This document shows positions 7,154 to 9,630 of a stretch of 9,630 bases of DNA, one piece after another (positions within the stretch are counted from its first letter, which is position 1; each line of letters opens with the position of its first letter). The stretch is taken from positions 1-9,630 of the forward strand of contig JAODNS010000127.1 of assembly GCA_025465145.1 (NCBI GenBank), read 5' to 3'. Source of the DNA: Frankiales bacterium (GTDB lineage Bacteria > Actinomycetota > Actinomycetes > Mycobacteriales > SCTD01). A program made the position numbers and the translations under genes. Under the pieces are notes generated by a model, which did not search any database, was not told the origin of the DNA, and was given only the letters and a program-made list of their open reading frames with translations.

Positions 7154-7178
7154 GAGCCCGGACCCTAGCCTCGTGCTC
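7154..7178. promoter_or_regulatory. Divergent ohr/DUF3105 promoter with overlapping -10 elements
   Basis: Two opposite -10 hexamers share a central TA at 7166-7167: TAGGGT on the minus strand (7162-7167), 8 nt before the ohr ATG, and TAGCCT on the plus strand (7166-7171), 7 nt before the GTG at 7179. Both fit TANNNT, and both spacings place transcription at or within a few bases of the start codon. The pair supports choosing GTG 7179 for the lipoprotein. No good -35 is visible for either, and use of the two sides may be mutually exclusive. Confidence 0.55.
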
Positions 7179-7736
7179 GTGCGCCGACTCCTCGCCGTCC
7201 TGCTGCTGACCACCGCCTGCGCCGGGACGAGCACCCCCGCGCCGACCGGCATCGACGGGCTGAGGACGTTCGAGGAGCAGCCCAAGGACCGGCACAGCAC
7301 CGACCGGCAGTCGTACGACCACACCCCGCCCGCCGGGGGCGTGCACTGGCCGGCGCAGAACGGCGGCGTCCTCGGCTGGCTCAGGTGCGGCGTGTACGAC
7401 AGCCCGGTGCCGAACGAGTTCGCCGTCCACTCCGAGGAGCACGGCGCGGTGTGGCTCACCTACCTGCCGGGGGAGGACCCTGCTCCGCTGGTCGCCCTGC
7501 AGAAGCGCAAGCCCGACTACGTCCTCGTCAGTCCGTACGCCGGCCAGCCGGGCAAGGTCATGGCCAGCACCTGGGGTGCGCAGCTGTCCGTGGACGAGCC
7601 GGACGACCCGCGGCTGGAGCAGTTCGTCTCGGCGTACGCCGGCGGCGGTCAGGGCGGCGAGGAGGGCGCGGACTGCGCCAACGGCACGCTGCCCGGTCCG
7701 GCGCAGGCGGCGCTGGACAAGGCGAACCCGAGCTAG
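7179..7736 (+). CDS. DUF3105 domain lipoprotein
   Basis: This 185-residue protein is predicted to be exported and anchored in the membrane. From the GTG at 7179 it begins VRRLLAVLLLTTACAG: two Arg, a short hydrophobic core and a lipobox-like TTAC with Cys14 as the lipidation site. The -3 Thr is less usual than Leu. The mature part matches DUF3105, with CGVYDSPVPNEFAVHSEEHG (70-89), AVWLTYLP, DYVLVSPYAG and DDPRLEQFVSAY. The His84-Ser-Glu-Glu-His88 stretch is the conserved centre. Cys70 and Cys166 could form a disulfide outside the cell. The domain's function is unknown. An in-frame ATG at 7152 is less likely because it overlaps the ohr start codon, lies upstream of the -10 and would put charged and polar residues before the signal peptide. 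The stop overlaps that of the convergent hydrolase gene by 4 bp. Confidence 0.82.
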   Translation: MRRLLAVLLLTTACAGTSTPAPTGIDGLRTFEEQPKDRHSTDRQSYDHTPPAGGVHWPAQNGGVLGWLRCGVYDSPVPNEFAVHSEEHGAVWLTYLPGEDPAPLVALQKRKPDYVLVSPYAGQPGKVMASTWGAQLSVDEPDDPRLEQFVSAYAGGGQGGEEGADCANGTLPGPAQAALDKANPS

Positions 7737-8644
7737 GCGGGCGCGCGCAGCCGCTCGGTCAGCGTCGCCGGGTCGAGCTCCGCGGGCTGGGTGTCCCGTA
7801 CGAACTGCCCCAGCAGCGCGGCGAGCCGCGCAGGCTCGGTCAGGTGCGGGAAGTGGCCGGACTGGTCGAAGACCTCGAGCCGCGTGCCGGGCACCGACTC
7901 GGCGAGTGAGCGGCCGTGCGCGACCGGGATGATCGAGTCCTTGCCACCCCAGACGACGAGCAGCGGCAGGTCCTTCGCGAGGTACAGCCGGTCGCGGGCG
8001 TCGACCCGCTGACCGGCCACGTCGAGGACGCTGCGGCAGGTGTGCACGAACGCCGAGCGCGTCGCGGGGTCCGCGAGGGAGGCGAAGCCGACCAGCGACT
8101 CGACCAGTCCGGCGGAGAGCGGCACGTGCGCCTTGCGCAGCAGGCCGCCGAGCGAGGAGCCCGCGCGTCGTACGTACGACGACGTCAGCAGGGGGAGCAC
8201 CAGCTCGGAGCCGGGCAGGGTCGCGGCCCGCAGGAACAGGCTGACCTCGCTGCCGAGCCCGCCGCTGCTGACCAGGGCGAGCCGCTGGACGCGCTCCGGG
8301 AACTGGTACGCGAACTGCATCGCGATGCCGCCTCCCAGGGAGTGGCCCACGAGGGTGACGCGGTCGTGGCCGAGCGCCGCGAGCAGGTCGCGGATGCCGC
8401 ACGCGTGCGCGCCGAGGGAGTAGTCGCCGCGCGGCTTGGCCGACTCGCCGTGGCCGAGCAGGTCGGGCGCGATCACGTGGCAGGTCTCGCCGAGGTCGGC
8501 CATGACCTGGTTCCACTGGGCGGCGCGGGAGGCGATGCCGTGGACGAGGACCACGACCGGACCGCCGGACGAGGCGCCGGCCTCGTCGAAGCGGACCAGG
8601 TTGCCGTGGACGGCGAGGGACTCGTGCGAGACGACGGAAGGCAT
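7733..8644 (-). CDS. Alpha/beta hydrolase, serine type
   Basis: This 303-residue cytoplasmic hydrolase has a complete Ser-Asp-His triad: Ser102 in the elbow GHSLGG (100-105), Asp236 in VVWGGKDSIIP, and His264 in QSGHFPHLTEP. VLVHGIAS (32-39) gives the HG oxyanion-hole motif and DLLGHGESAKP (61-71) is typical of esterases and of meta-cleavage-product or lactone hydrolases. A helical cap lies at about 130-215. The substrate is not evident; co-regulation with an acyl-CoA dehydrogenase hints at an acyl ester or thioester. I chose the ATG at 8644 because a TTGACG/CATGCT promoter ends 7 nt upstream, predicting a leaderless mRNA. An ATG four codons further up (8656) lies inside the -10 and abuts an operator-like palindrome. 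The stop (TAG) shares the sequence CTAG with the convergent lipoprotein gene's stop. Confidence 0.88.
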   Translation of the reverse strand: MPSVVSHESLAVHGNLVRFDEAGASSGGPVVVLVHGIASRAAQWNQVMADLGETCHVIAPDLLGHGESAKPRGDYSLGAHACGIRDLLAALGHDRVTLVGHSLGGGIAMQFAYQFPERVQRLALVSSGGLGSEVSLFLRAATLPGSELVLPLLTSSYVRRAGSSLGGLLRKAHVPLSAGLVESLVGFASLADPATRSAFVHTCRSVLDVAGQRVDARDRLYLAKDLPLLVVWGGKDSIIPVAHGRSLAESVPGTRLEVFDQSGHFPHLTEPARLAALLGQFVRDTQPAELDPATLTERLRAPA

Positions 8645-8651
8645 GGCGCTC

Positions 8652-8680
8652 AGCATGTTACCGGCGGTAACAGGCGTCAA
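8652..8680 (-). promoter_or_regulatory. Core promoter of the serine hydrolase
   Basis: On the minus strand, TTGACG (8675-8680) and CATGCT (8652-8657) are 17 bp apart. The -10 ends 7 nt before the ATG at 8644, so the transcript would start at the start codon. The -35 is close to consensus; the -10 keeps only the A2 and T6 of TANNNT. The spacer contains palindrome 1, so a bound repressor would block RNA polymerase directly. Confidence 0.55.
8657..8671. promoter_or_regulatory. Operator-like palindrome 1 (hydrolase side)
   Basis: GTTACC-GGC-GGTAAC has perfect 6-bp inverted half-sites around 3 bp, extended by T/A to 17 bp (8656-8672). It lies between the -35 and -10 of the hydrolase promoter. The same half-sites and spacing recur at 8726-8740, which makes chance unlikely. 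Its size and symmetry resemble TetR/AcrR-family operators; the regulator is not in the window. Confidence 0.7.
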
Positions 8681-8698
8681 CGTGACGGTGCGCACGGT

Positions 8699-8727
8699 TT
8701 GACAGCGGCCGGGCAGAGCACCAGGGT
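8699..8727 (+). promoter_or_regulatory. Core promoter of the acyl-CoA dehydrogenase
   Basis: A perfect TTGACA (8699-8704) is followed after 17 bp by CAGGGT (8722-8727), which keeps the A2 and T6 of TANNNT. Predicted transcription begins near 8734, inside palindrome 2, leaving a leader of about 38 nt that carries a Shine-Dalgarno. It is back-to-back with the hydrolase promoter, with the two -35 boxes 18 bp apart. Confidence 0.65.
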
Positions 8728-8740
8728 TACCCGCGGTAAC
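8726..8740. promoter_or_regulatory. Operator-like palindrome 2 (acyl-CoA dehydrogenase side)
   Basis: GTTACC-CGC-GGTAAC has the same half-sites and 3-bp spacing as palindrome 1, differing by one base. It overlaps the end of the -10 and the predicted start of transcription, a classic repressor position. The centres of the two palindromes are 69 bp apart. Binding by one shared regulator is inferred. Confidence 0.72.
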
Positions 8741-8771
8741 ACCGTCACCTCCGAAGCACCTAGGAGCACCC

Positions 8772-9630
8772 ATGACCGGCTTCACCCTCGAGCTCACCGA
8801 GGACCAGCGGACCCTGCAGAAGTGGGTGCACGAGTTCTCCGAGAACGTCATCCGTCCCGTCGCGTCCGAGTGGGACGAGAAGGAGGAGACGCCGTGGCCG
8901 GTCATCCAGGAGGCCGCCAAGGCCGGCCTGTACAGCCTGGACTTCTTCGGCTCCACCTGGGGCGACGAGACCGGCATCAGCCTGCCGATCGTCATGGAGG
9001 AGCTGTTCTGGGGTGACGCGGGCATCGGCCTGTCGATCGTCGGCACCACCCTCGTCGTCGCAGGCATCCTGTCCAACGGCACGCCCGAGCAGGTCGGCGA
9101 GTGGGTGCCGCAGTGCTTCGGCACAGAGGACGACGTAAAGCTCGCCGCGCTGGCGGTGTCCGAGCCGGGCGCTGGGTCGGACGTGTCCAGCATGCGGACG
9201 CGTGCGGTCTACGACGAGAAGACCGACGAGTGGGTGCTCAACGGCACGAAGACCTGGATCACCAACGGCGGGATCGCGGACGTCCACGTCGTCGTCGCGG
9301 CCGTCGACCCCGAGCTGAAGGCGCGCGGCCAGGCGTCGTTCGTCGTCGGGCCAGAGTTCAAGGGCAAGGGCCTGTCGCAGGGCCAGAAGTTCAAGAAGCA
9401 CGGCATCCGTGCCTCGCACACCTCGGAGGTCGTGCTCGACGACCTGCGCATTCCCGGCTCGGCGCTGCTCGGCGGCAAGGACAAGCTCGACGCGCGGCTG
9501 GCCAAGGCACGCGAGCGGATGGAGGCCGCCAAGCGCGGCGAGCAGGTCCAGCGGGTCCGGGAGAAGGGCGGCCAGGCCGCCATGGCGACGTTCGAGGCGT
9601 CCCGCCCGGCCGTGGGCGCGCAGGCCGTCG
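8772..9630 (+). CDS. Acyl-CoA dehydrogenase (partial, runs off right edge)
   Basis: The first 286 codons of an FAD-dependent acyl-CoA dehydrogenase, which forms the 2,3-double bond in the first step of fatty-acid beta-oxidation and passes electrons to ETF. The ATG at 8772 is set by AGGAG (8762-8766), 5 nt upstream. Residues 1-120 form the helical N-terminal domain. LAVSEPGAGSDVSS (127-140) and WITNGG (162-167) are the signature FAD/substrate-binding motifs of the middle beta-domain. HTSEVVLDDLRIPGSALLGG (216-235) leads into the C-terminal domain. A Lys/Arg-rich stretch of about 35 residues (236-270) separates it from TFEASRPAVGAQAV; this looks like a family-specific insertion, not damage. The catalytic Glu lies beyond the window, so chain-length class cannot be judged. 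Two operator-like palindromes lie upstream, and the adjacent hydrolase diverges from the same region. Confidence 0.92.
   Translation, partial: MTGFTLELTEDQRTLQKWVHEFSENVIRPVASEWDEKEETPWPVIQEAAKAGLYSLDFFGSTWGDETGISLPIVMEELFWGDAGIGLSIVGTTLVVAGILSNGTPEQVGEWVPQCFGTEDDVKLAALAVSEPGAGSDVSSMRTRAVYDEKTDEWVLNGTKTWITNGGIADVHVVVAAVDPELKARGQASFVVGPEFKGKGLSQGQKFKKHGIRASHTSEVVLDDLRIPGSALLGGKDKLDARLAKARERMEAAKRGEQVQRVREKGGQAAMATFEASRPAVGAQAV

Noticed and set aside
7152..7178. ATG at 7152 as the start of the DUF3105 lipoprotein
   Set aside because: It overlaps the ohr start codon and lies upstream of the predicted -10 (7166-7171). It would add a polar stretch before a signal peptide that is well formed from GTG 7179. 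It remains possible.
6003..8516. Very long open frame on the minus strand
   Set aside because: It runs antisense to glgC and crosses ohr, the lipoprotein gene and the serine hydrolase in other frames. Its Arg/Gly/Ala/Pro-rich translation has no recognisable domain; it is a GC-bias artefact.
8645..8656. ATG at 8656 as the serine hydrolase start
   Set aside because: It lies within the predicted -10 hexamer, abutting palindrome 1, and has no Shine-Dalgarno. The fold needs no extra residues.
1..9630. CRISPR array, insertion sequence, phage or defence island
   Set aside because: No regularly spaced repeats, transposase or integrase motifs, terminal inverted repeats or known defence-system domains were seen. 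Base composition is uniform throughout.

Overview
This is a high-GC, gene-dense chromosomal segment that reads as an actinobacterium. The signs are third-position G/C saturation, frequent GTG starts, a DUF222 (13E12-like) protein, a Corynebacteriales-type GlgA/GlgM, a DUF3105 lipoprotein and TANNNT promoters placed for leaderless mRNAs. Genus cannot be assigned from the sequence alone. I see no RNA genes, insertion sequences, CRISPR array or attachment site.

Layout. 1-882 (minus): the N-terminal 294 codons of a DUF222 protein, preceded by a recognisable promoter carrying a perfect actinobacterial LexA (SOS) box. 1060-1678 (minus): a decayed aminoglycoside-phosphotransferase-like gene with two frame changes. 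1702-4299 (plus): a compact three-gene run of an epoxide-hydrolase-like enzyme, a polytopic membrane protein of glycosyltransferase-C appearance and a small HEAT-like protein, whose end overlaps the next gene antisense. 4272-6674: a head-to-head glycogen pair, glgA/glgM (minus) and glgC (plus), separated by only 30 bp. 6722-7736: an Ohr peroxidase (minus) head-to-head with a DUF3105 lipoprotein (plus), with overlapping divergent -10 elements. 7733-8644 (minus): a serine alpha/beta hydrolase. 8772 to the right edge (plus): an acyl-CoA dehydrogenase, cut by the window.

How the genes may work together. GlgC makes ADP-glucose, which the neighbouring GlgA/GlgM uses for alpha-glucan or maltose-1-phosphate synthesis. 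The last two genes diverge from a 127-bp region with two near-identical 15-bp palindromes (GTTACC-N3-GGTAAC), one on each core promoter. This suggests that one repressor controls both the hydrolase and the acyl-CoA dehydrogenase.

The most notable content is regulatory. There is an SOS box on the DUF222 gene and a twin-operator divergent promoter. Several start codons sit 6-8 nt after a -10 hexamer, which predicts leaderless transcripts. No clearly novel multi-gene system is visible; most coding content is ordinary actinobacterial metabolism.
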